Counted from the stretch's first letter, positions 7,461 through 16,057 are shown. The stretch is DNA of 64,000 nucleotides from Parvularcula sp039818345 (GCA_039818345.1 JBCBUC010000003.1:1-64000), one strand, 5' to 3'. Numbers and translations are program-made. Notes: generated by a model not told the origin, from the sequence alone.

Positions 7461-8762
7461 ATGCTTCGGCGCATAGCTCCTAAATCACTCTGGGGACGAA
7501 CGATCCTGATCGTCGTTCTGCCTATTTTCCTGATGCAGACGGTGATCACCTTCGTCTTTTTCAACCGCCATTGGGATGATGTGAACGGCGCCCTTGCCCG
7601 GCAAACGGCCAGTGAAATCACCCACATATTGGCCCTTTGGCGGGACCCGCCCCTCGGCATGACCCGTGGCGCGGTCGAGCGCATGGCGCGTGAAGACCTT
7701 GATCTTTACATGCGATGGGCGCCGGGCCAGCGCATCCCTGAGCGCGACAAACTGAATATCCTCTCGGCACTGACGAGATCACTGACCGAGGCGATGGACG
7801 AAGCGGTTGACGAGCCGGTTTGGATCAACACGCGCGGCTATGCTGATGAAGTCGAAATCCGTGTCCAACTAGCCGATGGCTATCTGGTGTTCGTCAGCCC
7901 GCGCAACCAAGTTGCCGCGACCAATGCCCCTCTTTTCGTCATATGGCTGATCGGCACCAGCCTCTTGCTTGGTTACGTCGCGGTCGTCTTTATGCGGAAC
8001 CAAGTCCGCTCGATCACCCGTCTTGCCGACGCCGCGGAAGCCTTTGGCCGGGGTGAGGACATCCCACACTTCCGCCCCGCGGGCGCACGGGAGGTACGGC
8101 AAGCGGGCCAGGCCTTCCTTGCCATGCGCGCCCGAATTCGCCGCTATCTGCATCAACGTACGGCGATGCTCGCCGGTGTCAGCCATGACCTGCGGACGCC
8201 ATTGACCCGCCTCAAGCTCGGGATCGCGATGCTTCCTGAGACGGAAGATCGCAAAGCGCTTGATGCTGATGCCCAGGAAATGGAACGGATGCTCGAAGCT
8301 TACTTGGATTTCGTCCGTGATGCCCAAGATGCCGAACGCTCAGCAATCGACGTCCCGGCTCTTGCTACTGAACTTTCCGACGAAGCCCAAAGGCTTGGAC
8401 ACGATCTAGAGGTCGACATCGAGGATGATGTCGTCTTGCATGCGAGCCCTGTCGGCATCAAACGTGTTCTGACCAATCTGATCTCCAATGGTTTTGCCCA
8501 TGGCGATCGTGTGCGGCTCATAGCGCGAAAGAACCATCGTACCGTGACGTTCCATATCGAGGACGATGGTCCGGGCATTTCACCTGAGGATCGCGAACGA
8601 GCGCTACAGCCGTTTGAGCGGCTCGACCCCTCCCGCAACACACAAGGAACAGGGCTCGGCCTTGCTGTCGTTGTGGACATCACCAAACGCCATGGCGGGC
8701 ATTTTGAGCTTGGGGAGTCAGAGCTTGGCGGACTTGCCGCCACACTAAAGCTTCCCTCTTAG
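7461..8762 (+). CDS. EnvZ-like sensor histidine kinase
   Basis: A 433-residue membrane kinase. One transmembrane helix lies near residues 12-33, a periplasmic sensor region follows to ~155, and a second helix (~155-175) leads into a HAMP linker. The dimerisation domain has the H-box VSHDLRTPLTRL (His242), and the ATPase domain has an N-box (LTNLISNGFAHGD), DDGPGI and GTGLGLAVV. The topology and the partner regulator resemble EnvZ/OmpR. The stop codon (TAG) interlocks with the stop codon of convergent bamB in the tetranucleotide TTAG at 8759-8762. Confidence 0.9.
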   Translation: MLRRIAPKSLWGRTILIVVLPIFLMQTVITFVFFNRHWDDVNGALARQTASEITHILALWRDPPLGMTRGAVERMAREDLDLYMRWAPGQRIPERDKLNILSALTRSLTEAMDEAVDEPVWINTRGYADEVEIRVQLADGYLVFVSPRNQVAATNAPLFVIWLIGTSLLLGYVAVVFMRNQVRSITRLADAAEAFGRGEDIPHFRPAGAREVRQAGQAFLAMRARIRRYLHQRTAMLAGVSHDLRTPLTRLKLGIAMLPETEDRKALDADAQEMERMLEAYLDFVRDAQDAERSAIDVPALATELSDEAQRLGHDLEVDIEDDVVLHASPVGIKRVLTNLISNGFAHGDRVRLIARKNHRTVTFHIEDDGPGISPEDRERALQPFERLDPSRNTQGTGLGLAVVVDITKRHGGHFELGESELGGLAATLKLPS

Positions 8763-10345
8763 CTGTCCGTTTCGCTGGAGGCCTTCCCGCGACGCCAGAA
8801 CCGAAGGCCCCGCCGGGAGCGCTCTTGCGCTTCGGCCTCCGCTTCTCGGGCCGCTTTGTCTGCTGCGCGCGCTTCTTTTTCTGCCGCACGCGCCGCTTTT
8901 TTCGCTTCCCTCGCGCGTGCCTTCTCCTCACGCGCGCGCTCTTTGGCTTCTCGGGCCTCTTTCCGTCGAAGCTGTTTCTCAGGCAGCTGATGGAAGGCCT
9001 CGATATGCCCCTGCTCGGTCAAGACATAGAGCATGCCGCCCGCCACAACCGGCGGAAGGGTGGCGCCATCTTTTAATCTGTACTCATCGACAATCTCGCC
9101 GGTCGCAGGATCAACAGCGATCATATCACCGATGGTCGAGGTGAGATAAAGATGCGACCCGGCGAGAACAGGGCCGGCCCAAACGATCCGTTCCTTGCGG
9201 TTGTTATCGTTCTTGTAGACGTCCAATTGCACCGTCCATCGAACCCGCCCGTCGATACGATTGACCGCGGTCAGAATATTTCGGTTGGAGGCGACAAACA
9301 GTGTCTCACCCGCGAGCCAGGGTGTGTGGTAACCGCCCACCGGCTGCTCCCACACCACTGTTCCCGTGCGGGCATCGATACCAGTCATTTGTCCCGACTG
9401 AGTCACAGCGAAGACCGCGCCGCGATCGACGACAGGACTGCCAGCAACGTCCCCCAGGGTCGACAACGCATTAAGCCGCGAGGTTCTTGAGATGACAGCG
9501 GTCCACTGAATGCGGCCATTGTTGGAGGCGAGTGATGTCACCTCACCCGATGAGAACGGCACGATCACCCCATCAGCACTGACCGCAGGCGCGGCCGACG
9601 CCAAGAAACGGGCCGGTTCCTCGAAGCTCTCAAACGTCCAAACGATGTTGCCGGTGCCTTGCTCTAAGGCAATCACTTCGTTGCTGATGGTGACGGCGAT
9701 CACCAACCCCTCGCCTAAGCTGGGCGGATTCCGCAATGGCCCTGGCGCTTCCACCTTCCACAAGACTTCGCCATCGTCGATGTTCAGTGCAGCAACAAAA
9801 CCAAAACCGCTGGTGACAAAAATGATGTTGCCTTCGACAGCCGCGCCGCCGCCGAAGCCGAGATAGCCAGGATTGCTCCGTGCAAAAATATTATACCGCC
9901 GACGCCTCCGTTCGCGAATGTCGGGCGTCAGTTTTGTTGACCACATCCGTTTTCCGGAAACGGCATCGAATGCCCGCACATTCGCGACGGAATCGATCAA
10001 GAAGATCTTCCCATCACTGACAACCGGCGGGGAGGTGATCGGCGCGTCTTGCGCCTTACGGCTTGACGCCTTGATGCGCCACGCCCGCTTAAGATCGGCT
10101 GGCGCCTCGACATGGTGAAGCGCGTGGTTCGCCTCCCCTAAGGTTTGCGCCCACTGATCATTTGCCAAGGCAGGCGGCAAAACGAAGGGCTCTTCTTCAA
10201 GGCTCGGGTCAACGATGATCTGTTCTTCAAGGAGAAGAACCGGCTCGGACCCTTCGAGCTCAGCGAGGTCCTTATCCGTGTTGGAGCAGGCTGCCAGAAC
10301 GAGCGCTAAGGCGACAGCGATGACCCAGGACGAAAATTTCCGCAC
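8759..10345 (-). CDS. bamB: BamB-like outer-membrane assembly lipoprotein with charged C-terminal extension
   Basis: A 528-residue protein with a lipoprotein signal peptide (lipobox LAAC, Cys20) followed by a PQQ-type eight-bladed beta-propeller to about residue 455. Repeats of the G-x-V-W/R-W type are visible (GEVLWKVEA, GNIVWTFES, GRIQWTAV, GTVVWEQPV, GRVRWTVQL). BamB supports the BamA machinery that inserts outer-membrane proteins. Unusually, ~70 residues follow the propeller, almost entirely Ala, Arg, Glu and Lys in an A-R-E-A-K-like pattern that would form a single long charged helix, ending in RRGLRFWRRG. E. coli BamB (about 390 aa) has no such tail. It follows a YfgM-like gene two bases upstream, a conserved pairing. 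Confidence 0.88.
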   Translation of the reverse strand: MRKFSSWVIAVALALVLAACSNTDKDLAELEGSEPVLLLEEQIIVDPSLEEEPFVLPPALANDQWAQTLGEANHALHHVEAPADLKRAWRIKASSRKAQDAPITSPPVVSDGKIFLIDSVANVRAFDAVSGKRMWSTKLTPDIRERRRRRYNIFARSNPGYLGFGGGAAVEGNIIFVTSGFGFVAALNIDDGEVLWKVEAPGPLRNPPSLGEGLVIAVTISNEVIALEQGTGNIVWTFESFEEPARFLASAAPAVSADGVIVPFSSGEVTSLASNNGRIQWTAVISRTSRLNALSTLGDVAGSPVVDRGAVFAVTQSGQMTGIDARTGTVVWEQPVGGYHTPWLAGETLFVASNRNILTAVNRIDGRVRWTVQLDVYKNDNNRKERIVWAGPVLAGSHLYLTSTIGDMIAVDPATGEIVDEYRLKDGATLPPVVAGGMLYVLTEQGHIEAFHQLPEKQLRRKEAREAKERAREEKARAREAKKAARAAEKEARAADKAAREAEAEAQERSRRGLRFWRRGKASSETDS

Positions 10346-10347
10346 GC

Positions 10348-11226
10348 TTACTGTTCCTCGGTTGCGCTATCGGCGGTGGCGGCCGAAGCCTCTTCTGCCT
10401 CAAGCGCTTCAAGAAGATCACCCACCGGGGGCTCCTCCAAAACATCGACGCCAGGGTCGACGCCAAGTGGAACACCTGCCCCTTCAAGCTCTGCACCAAA
10501 GCTGCGAATAAAGTCGACAACGTCACTTTGGCTCGACTGCTGGGTTTCTAGGCTGGCGCCGTTGGCACCAGCATCAGCCAACGAGGAAAAGCTCCGTGCA
10601 CGTGAGCGAAAAAACTCTTCTGCATCGGGTGAGGCGGCGATCGCATCAAACCGAGCTTTCGCCCCCGCATAATTGCCCGAAAGCAGCGATGCCGCAGCCG
10701 CGATTTCAGCGGCGTGGCCTTGAAACGCTTCGCTCTGGACGTCGGCCACAATCGTGCTGGCCTGCGCGGAATCAATATCGAAGAGGGTGTAAGCGGCGCG
10801 AACGCGAGCAAAATCTTGCATCGCGACAGACAAGGACGTGTTCTGATAAATTTCCGCGTAAAGCGCCGCCGCGCCCTCCGCATCCCCGTTTTGCGCAAGG
10901 GCCGAGGCCGCGCGCATGCGCGCAAGAACACCGTACCCCGTGTCTGTGCGGAGCGCGAAGTCAGTGAGCTCCTGCGCTGTGGGTTGATCCGCCGCCGCAA
11001 AGCTCAGCTCGGCATAGCGCAGCGCTGCGTCATTGGCCTTGGCGTTCTTCTGCCCATCAACAAACTGAAAGGCAGCAACAGCGAGCACGATTGCGCTGGC
11101 GCCGACCGCCGCCGGCACACGGTAGCGACGGATACGCTCGAGGGTTTTGTCGCGGGAGAGATCTTCATCGACCTCGCGGAGGAGGACGTCTTCTTCAGAG
11201 GCCACGGGCGTCCCTTTGATCGTCAT
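10348..11226 (-). CDS. YfgM-like tetratricopeptide membrane protein
   Basis: A 292-residue protein with a cytoplasmic acidic N-terminus (EEDVLLREVDEDLSRD), one transmembrane helix (~37-56), and a helical tetratricopeptide-like region (~60-225) that would face the periplasm. This is the architecture of YfgM, an ancillary subunit of the SecYEG translocon linked to periplasmic chaperones. It lies directly upstream of bamB, as yfgM does in many proteobacteria, and is probably cotranscribed with it. The last ~60 residues are Glu/Ala-rich low-complexity sequence (LEALEAEEASAAT), not part of the repeat fold. Confidence 0.8.
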   Translation of the reverse strand: MTIKGTPVASEEDVLLREVDEDLSRDKTLERIRRYRVPAAVGASAIVLAVAAFQFVDGQKNAKANDAALRYAELSFAAADQPTAQELTDFALRTDTGYGVLARMRAASALAQNGDAEGAAALYAEIYQNTSLSVAMQDFARVRAAYTLFDIDSAQASTIVADVQSEAFQGHAAEIAAAASLLSGNYAGAKARFDAIAASPDAEEFFRSRARSFSSLADAGANGASLETQQSSQSDVVDFIRSFGAELEGAGVPLGVDPGVDVLEEPPVGDLLEALEAEEASAATADSATEEQ

Positions 11227-11235
11227 TACATCGGC

Positions 11236-11311
11236 TGGCAGGGGCAGCAGGACTCGAACCCGCGACCCTCGGTTTTGGAGACCGATGCTCTACCAACTGA
11301 GCTATACCCCT
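11236..11311 (-). tRNA. tRNA-Trp (anticodon CCA)
   Basis: Read on the reverse strand from 11311, the acceptor arm AGGGGTA pairs with TGCCCCT. The D-arm reads GCTCAGTTGGTAGAGC, the anticodon loop CTCCAAA sits within a CGGT/ACCG stem, and the T-arm contains GGGTTCGAGTCC. The discriminator base is G and the CCA end is encoded (11236-11238). The anticodon CCA reads UGG, tryptophan. It lies ten bases upstream of the yfgM-like gene in the same orientation. Confidence 0.97.
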
Positions 11312-11321
11312 AGGCCGTCCT

Positions 11322-11336
11322 GCGCCCTTAGGGCGC
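11322..11336. terminator. hairpin between the SnoaL-like gene and tRNA-Trp
   Basis: GCGCCC and GGGCGC form a perfect six-base stem around a TTA loop. It lies downstream of the SnoaL-like gene and just upstream of tRNA-Trp on the same strand. No T-run follows it on either strand, so intrinsic termination is doubtful; it may instead be a processing or attenuation structure. Confidence 0.3.
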
Positions 11337-11365
11337 TGCTGAGCTGTGCGCAACTCAACGCTTGG

Positions 11366-11758
11366 TCAGGAGGATGACGGGAAGGCGTAAAAGAACTCTT
11401 CGCGGACAATTTTTCCGCCCTCGACCGTGTAAACCGCCACTTCGTGGAGATCGATGATCTCCTCCGATGTCCGGTCACGGGCTTGCGCCTTAAAGATCAC
11501 GCTGAAACGGCCCGCGCCATCATAGAATGGCCCTTCAGCGCTGCTTTCGAGCTCCTCCATCGTGTCTTGCCAAAAGTCGTGTTTGCCATGGATCGCCGAG
11601 ATACCCTTTTTCTCGCGTTCCCCGCCCGGTGGCGCGATCGCCTCTACGGACACCGCATCGTCGGCATAAAACGCATTGATGTTGTCTCGATCCCGTCCCG
11701 CCCTGCAATTGGCGACCAACGCCTCAGCGATCCGTTCCACATCAGCTGAATGAGCCAT
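11366..11758 (-). CDS. SnoaL/NTF2-like fold protein
   Basis: A 130-residue protein with the SnoaL-like pattern: an N-terminal helix (VERIAEALVANCRAGR), then D-x-x-N-x-x-F-Y-A-D-D-A-V, and a C-terminal beta-sheet ending in YTVEGGKIVREEFFY. Members are small cone-shaped dimeric proteins, some enzymes and some ligand-binding; the catalytic role cannot be assigned here. The ATG at 11758 follows AGAGGA at suitable spacing; an in-frame upstream start at 11788 lacks such a site. It appears monocistronic. Confidence 0.8.
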   Translation of the reverse strand: MAHSADVERIAEALVANCRAGRDRDNINAFYADDAVSVEAIAPPGGEREKKGISAIHGKHDFWQDTMEELESSAEGPFYDGAGRFSVIFKAQARDRTSEEIIDLHEVAVYTVEGGKIVREEFFYAFPSSS

Positions 11759-11819
11759 ATTGTTCCTCTTTTGTTCCCAGCCTTCCAAGCACGGTGACGG
11801 AGACTTGGCGAGTCATTTT

Positions 11820-12281
11820 TCAGCTCCTCGGCAGCAACACCTGGCGAGCTTCATTGACCTTGGCGGCGAGGTAATCAGAACCGCCCTGATCGGGATGAGC
11901 GCGCACAATCATACGCCGATGCGCCGATTGGATCGCTTCTTCATCGGGATCACCGTTGAGGCCAAGAACGGCGAGCGCCTCCTCCCGGCCCATGCTGCCG
12001 GGCTTCCGAGTCGCTGGGCCGGCAGGTTCATCCTCGGCGAGATCATCAAAGTCGCCGCGGCGCGCCAACACACCCATCACGACGTTAGCGCCAAAGCCCG
12101 CGCCCACCAGCATGGCAAGAAGCGCGATCGGGGTGAGGCGAAGAAAGTAAAGGCTGGTCACGATCGCCGCGGTGGCGGCACCGATGGCCATCAACCGCCT
12201 TTTCGCAGCAACCGGCAAAGGAAACCGGCGGGTCACCGCGCTGAAAGCCGCGATCAAAAGAGCAAGGGTGAACAGCACCAT
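11820..12281 (-). CDS. membrane-anchored J-domain protein (Tim14/Pam18-like layout)
   Basis: A 153-residue protein with hydrophobic segments at ~1-16 and ~32-72 and a C-terminal J domain (~98-150) containing the diagnostic HPD at 129-131 (RAHPDQGG). J domains stimulate the ATPase of Hsp70/DnaK. An N-terminal membrane anchor with a C-terminal J domain is the layout of the mitochondrial import protein Tim14/Pam18, and similar alphaproteobacterial proteins have been noted as candidate ancestors. No Gly/Phe or zinc-finger regions are present, so it is not a general DnaJ. It follows mipZ by ten bases in the same orientation. Confidence 0.85.
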   Translation of the reverse strand: MVLFTLALLIAAFSAVTRRFPLPVAAKRRLMAIGAATAAIVTSLYFLRLTPIALLAMLVGAGFGANVVMGVLARRGDFDDLAEDEPAGPATRKPGSMGREEALAVLGLNGDPDEEAIQSAHRRMIVRAHPDQGGSDYLAAKVNEARQVLLPRS

Positions 12282-12291
12282 ACAGCAGCGC

Positions 12292-13200
12292 TTAGGCCGC
12301 CGCGGCGCGGACCTCCAGAGCTTCGCGCTTGTTCCTTGGTGCAGCAGCCGCCGTGGTCACGCCCTCGACCGCTCCGCCAGTGGGCAAACGCAAGGCAGCG
12401 ACGAAACTCCGAAGCTCTTGACGCGCCGCAATGTGTGACATCGACGAGAGCTTACGCGGGCTGCCCTTGGAGCCAAGATCGAGAAGCGTCATCCCGTAGG
12501 AGAAGAGCTCGCGATAAATCACCCGCTCGCCAAAACCCCGTGCCTGGCGGAACTGCACGCGCTTGGAGAGGTCTTCGAGCTTCGCGGCCATCGCCGCTTT
12601 GTTCTTTGCATTGGTGGCCTGGAGACGATTGCGGGTGACAACCCAGTCGATACCGCCGACGACGCCGGATTTCGCCCGCATCTGCCGCGCACGCCAGACG
12701 GTCTCCGCATAAAGACTAGGCCCCTTGATTGCCCTCGTTTCTGGGTCGACGCGGGCCAAAAGATCAAAGTCGACGAAACTGTCATTCAGCGGCGTCACAA
12801 TTGTGTCGGCATAACAATGTGCGGTGCGCGACAGATAGGTGTCCGCACCAGGGCTATCGATGATGAGAAAATCGCAGTCCGCGAAAGCAGCAAGGGTTCT
12901 GCGCAAGCGGTCGTCATCATCCTGCTCGCACTCTCGACGACTGTCATGATCGGAGCTCTGTAAGGGCAAAAACTTCGGCATCGGCAACTCGTCCGCCGTC
13001 AGACCTTTGGCGACACCCCATTGCGCCCTGTTTTCTAGATACCGCCCAAGGCTCTTTTGGCGCACATCAAGGTCGAGCACACCCACCGATCGCTCCGCTC
13101 GCAAAAGCGCAACGACCAAGTGCATGGCGACGGTGGTCTTCCCCGAACCGCCTTTCTCATTCCCAATAACGATGACGTGTGTGTCAGTGACGCTGTTCAT
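12292..13200 (-). CDS. mipZ: division-plane positioning ATPase MipZ
   Basis: A 302-residue ParA/MinD-superfamily ATPase with a deviant Walker A motif KGGSGKTT (residues 17-24), a switch I-like Asp in VLDLDVRQ, and a Walker B-like FLIIDSPGAD. The DLDVRQKSLGRYLENR segment and the length are characteristic of MipZ. That protein forms a bipolar gradient from ParB-bound origins and keeps FtsZ at midcell in Alphaproteobacteria. The start ATG (13200) follows AGGAG by eight bases, and its A overlaps the last base of the upstream SPOR gene's TGA. The neighbours (SPOR-domain gene, J-protein, panC) suggest a conserved division-linked block. Confidence 0.92.
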   Translation of the reverse strand: MNSVTDTHVIVIGNEKGGSGKTTVAMHLVVALLRAERSVGVLDLDVRQKSLGRYLENRAQWGVAKGLTADELPMPKFLPLQSSDHDSRRECEQDDDDRLRRTLAAFADCDFLIIDSPGADTYLSRTAHCYADTIVTPLNDSFVDFDLLARVDPETRAIKGPSLYAETVWRARQMRAKSGVVGGIDWVVTRNRLQATNAKNKAAMAAKLEDLSKRVQFRQARGFGERVIYRELFSYGMTLLDLGSKGSPRKLSSMSHIAARQELRSFVAALRLPTGGAVEGVTTAAAAPRNKREALEVRAAAA

Positions 13201-13748
13201 CAGTTCCACTCCTGATGGATCGGAAGAAGGTCGCCGGATGGATCAGCAGGCGCGCAATAGGCCCCCTCCTGCTCCAGCTCGTGGCAAAGGGCCTGAGCCT
13301 CAGAAATGCTCGGCAGAGGCCCTGCCAATAAACGGACAAAGCGCCCACGGGCGCCAAGATCGACTTCACGGAGAATGGGGGTCTGATCCGCGAGTAACGA
13401 TCGATGGTCGTGCCGTAAGATTTCCCAACCCTGCTCGGCGTCCAATCGGTGATGATAGGATGCCAAATGCACCGCCGCGACATCGTCGGGCACGCTCAAG
13501 ACTTGAGGCTGAACCGGCGCTGGTGCCTCGATCGGCGGCACCTCGACGAGCGCAGGTTTTCGTCCGAGCCGGCTTGACGTGGCCGCTTCAGGACCCGCGA
13601 GCTGCAAGTCGGTGAACGCGGTCAGGCTGAACCAAGCGCCCAGGGCGAGGAAAACCTTGATTCCAGCGCTAAGAATGGGCTTTTTCATGGACGCCAGAGT
13701 TTCCGATTGGGGTTGACGAAAGGTTACCAAGCCCGACTGGGTTTTCAT
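13200..13748 (-). CDS. SPOR-like periplasmic domain protein
   Basis: A protein of about 182 residues with one N-terminal transmembrane helix (KKPILSAGIKVFLALGAW), a proline-rich linker, and a C-terminal region (~85-175) that resembles a SPOR domain. That region contains VHLASYHHRLDAEQGW, a conserved G-R-F-V-R-L-L-A-G-P strand and ALCHELEQEGAYC. SPOR domains bind denuded septal peptidoglycan, which fits its position directly upstream of mipZ (one-base overlap). The start is uncertain: in-frame ATGs lie at 13766, 13748 (GGAAG ten bases upstream) and 13688. Confidence 0.65.
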   Translation of the reverse strand: MKTQSGLVTFRQPQSETLASMKKPILSAGIKVFLALGAWFSLTAFTDLQLAGPEAATSSRLGRKPALVEVPPIEAPAPVQPQVLSVPDDVAAVHLASYHHRLDAEQGWEILRHDHRSLLADQTPILREVDLGARGRFVRLLAGPLPSISEAQALCHELEQEGAYCAPADPSGDLLPIHQEWN

Positions 13749-13787
13749 GATTCTGAAAGCTTCCATACCGAATAGTGTCGGACAGTT

Positions 13788-14663
13788 ATGTTAGTTGCCA
13801 AAAATCGAGCCGATCTCGCCAAGATTTTAGAATCCGGGACTTTTTCTGGGTCGTCGCAAGCGCTTGTCCCCACCATGGGGGCGCTGCACACAGGTCATTT
13901 ATCGCTTGTTGATGTCGCAAAAACACACGCAGAACGTGTATCAGCATCGATATTTGTCAACCCTAAGCAGTTCTCTCCGTCTGAGGATTATGACCAATAT
14001 CCGCGCGCTGAGCAGGATGATTTGGAGAAACTTGAGGCCGCTGGCGTTGATCTCGTCTACACGCCTGGCCCTGCTGATATGTACCCGAACGGCCATGACA
14101 CGCAGATCAGCGTTGGCGCTGTGGCCCAACCGCTCGATGGTGTGTCGCGTCCGCATTTTTTCGCAGGCGTGGCCACGGTGGTGGCAAAACTCTTTACACG
14201 AATGCGGCCACATGCCGCGATTTTCGGGGAGAAAGACTACCAGCAGCTTTTGGTGATTCGCCGCATGGCGGAGGATCTCGACCTCGGCGTGAAAGTCGTC
14301 GGCGCCCCGATCGTCCGAGAGCGTGATGGGCTCGCCATGTCGAGCCGCAACCGTTATTTAACGCCCCCTGAACGACGCATTGCCGGCGAACTGAACGTCG
14401 TCATGCGTAAAATCTGCGGACGCATTGCTGGCGGAGTGGCGGTGCCCACGGCCTTGATCCAAGGCATGCAGGAAATGGATTCGGTCGGGCTGCACCCGGT
14501 TGATTATCTCGAACTGCGGTCGTCCACCGATCTTCAACCCACGCCAGAACGGGAGCTCCGGCGGGATGAGATGGAGGATGCTCGGCTGTTTGCCGCGGTT
14601 ATGCTCGGCAACACACGGCTCATCGACAACATGGCCGTGCTCGAAGCCGCGGCGCTTAGTTAA
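13788..14663 (+). CDS. panC: pantoate--beta-alanine ligase
   Basis: A 291-residue enzyme that makes pantothenate from pantoate, beta-alanine and ATP, in the cytoplasm on the coenzyme A pathway. It has the HIGH-like motif (PTMGALHTGH, His34 and His37), the family signature SIFVNPKQF, the FGEKDYQQL segment and the KMSKS-like MSSRNRYL. Its length is normal for PanC. It is transcribed away from the SPOR/mipZ genes. Its TAA stop interlocks with the stop of convergent tig in TTAA at 14660-14663. Confidence 0.96.
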   Translation: MLVAKNRADLAKILESGTFSGSSQALVPTMGALHTGHLSLVDVAKTHAERVSASIFVNPKQFSPSEDYDQYPRAEQDDLEKLEAAGVDLVYTPGPADMYPNGHDTQISVGAVAQPLDGVSRPHFFAGVATVVAKLFTRMRPHAAIFGEKDYQQLLVIRRMAEDLDLGVKVVGAPIVRERDGLAMSSRNRYLTPPERRIAGELNVVMRKICGRIAGGVAVPTALIQGMQEMDSVGLHPVDYLELRSSTDLQPTPERELRRDEMEDARLFAAVMLGNTRLIDNMAVLEAAALS

Positions 14664-15988
14664 GCGCCCGGCTCTTCCATCAATTCATCTTTGGTGACGG
14701 TTTTCTCGGTCACCTCAGCATTGTCGATCAAATGGTCGACCACTTTCTCTTCAAAAAGAGGCGCACGGATTTGTGCAAGAACGTCCGGGCGCTGCTGCAC
14801 CAATTCGAACATTTGTTGCGGCTGCATGCCCATTTGCATGCCCTGCATCTGGATGGCGCGGGTCAGCTCGTCCTGCGGAACATCAACATTCGCCTCGTTG
14901 CCAATCTCAGCGAGGAGAAGGCCGAGGCGGACCCGGCGTTCAGCGATCTTTTGATAGTCCGCTTTCAGTTCGTCCTCGGATTTGTCTTTGTCTTCCTCAT
15001 CGCGCTCAGCATTTTCGACCTGCGCCCAAATCTGATCGAACTCGGCTTTCACCATGCCGGGGGGCAGCTCGAAATCGTGCTGCTCATCAAGGTAATCGAG
15101 CAGCGCACGCTTCATATGAAGGCGAGCCTGTCCGTCGTAGCGGCCTTGGACCATCTCGGTGAGCCGTTCACGCAAGGCAGTGAGGTCATCAAACCCGATC
15201 GTTTTGGCGAAGTCGTCATCGATCGTGGTTTCCGCGGCGGCCTGCACCGATTTCGCGGTCACGGCGAATTGTGCGGCTTTGCCCGCCAAGTGCGCTGCGC
15301 CGTAATCATCAGGGAAAGTCACATCAATGGTGCGCTCTTCGCCTGCTTTGATGCCGACCACTTGTTCTTCAAAGCCCGGAATAAAGGATCCTGAGCCAAG
15401 GTCGAGGTTCACATCCTCGCCTGAACCGCCCTCAAAGGCCTCGCCGTCAATCGTGCCGACAAAATCGATGATGGTGCGGTCACCATCCTCTGCGGCCGCG
15501 CCTTCGTCTTTATCCTCAAAGGATTTGTTCTGGTCGGCGAGCTTTTGCAGCTCGTCCTCGACCTCTGAATCATCGATCTCCGCGACCATCTTCTCAAGCT
15601 TGATCGCGTCGATACCTTTGGGTTCGATGGTGGGAAGAAGCTCGACCTGCATATTGTAGGACAGATCCGCGTCGCCGCTGACGACCTTTTCAATCAAGCC
15701 ATCTTCAATATCGGGCTGCGGCTGCATCGCTGGCCGACGATCTGACTCAGAAAGCGCCTTTTCCTGCGCAGCGGCCATTTCCTCTTGGATCAACTCGCCC
15801 ATGAGGTTTTGGCCATAGAGTTTTTTCAGGAAGCTGGTCGGCGCTTTGCCCGGCCGAAACCCCTTGAGATGGACCTGCGGTTTAATCTCTTCGAGCTTGG
15901 CTTCGAGCCTTTCGGATAGATGACTCTGCGGGATGGTGATTTGAAACTCGCGGCTCAGGCCTTCGTTCTTCGTCTCGGTGACTTGCAT
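14660..15988 (-). CDS. tig: trigger factor
   Basis: A 442-residue ribosome-associated chaperone. The ribosome-docking signature GFRPGKAP is at residues 43-50. An FKBP-type PPIase domain spans ~165-245 (DFVGTIDGEAFEGG... SGSFIPGFEEQVVG), and a long helical C-terminal chaperone region follows, with Met/Gln-rich segments and an acidic end (TKDELMEEPGA). It binds nascent chains at the tunnel exit. No clpP or clpX, its common neighbours, occur in this window. Confidence 0.96.
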   Translation of the reverse strand: MQVTETKNEGLSREFQITIPQSHLSERLEAKLEEIKPQVHLKGFRPGKAPTSFLKKLYGQNLMGELIQEEMAAAQEKALSESDRRPAMQPQPDIEDGLIEKVVSGDADLSYNMQVELLPTIEPKGIDAIKLEKMVAEIDDSEVEDELQKLADQNKSFEDKDEGAAAEDGDRTIIDFVGTIDGEAFEGGSGEDVNLDLGSGSFIPGFEEQVVGIKAGEERTIDVTFPDDYGAAHLAGKAAQFAVTAKSVQAAAETTIDDDFAKTIGFDDLTALRERLTEMVQGRYDGQARLHMKRALLDYLDEQHDFELPPGMVKAEFDQIWAQVENAERDEEDKDKSEDELKADYQKIAERRVRLGLLLAEIGNEANVDVPQDELTRAIQMQGMQMGMQPQQMFELVQQRPDVLAQIRAPLFEEKVVDHLIDNAEVTEKTVTKDELMEEPGA

Positions 15989-16037
15989 CTGGTGCTTCCG
16001 TTCCGGTGCCGCCTTGCGCGGCGCATATCTTGGGTGT

Positions 16038-16057
16038 TCGCCCGCGCAAACGGGCGA
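16038..16057. other. short perfect hairpin upstream of tig
   Basis: TCGCCCG and CGGGCGA form a seven-base stem with a CGCAAA loop, in the 130-base gap between the Ser/Thr kinase stop and the tig start (both genes minus). No T-run follows on the minus strand. It could be a weak terminator for the kinase transcript or a leader structure of tig. Confidence 0.3.

Noticed and set aside
11760..12638. 292-residue forward frame across the dnaJ-like and mipZ genes
   Set aside because: Arg/Pro/His-rich shadow composition; the opposite strand has clear J-domain and P-loop ATPase genes.
16038..16057. Intrinsic terminator for the Ser/Thr kinase
   Set aside because: A perfect hairpin but no T-run follows, so it is listed only as a hairpin.
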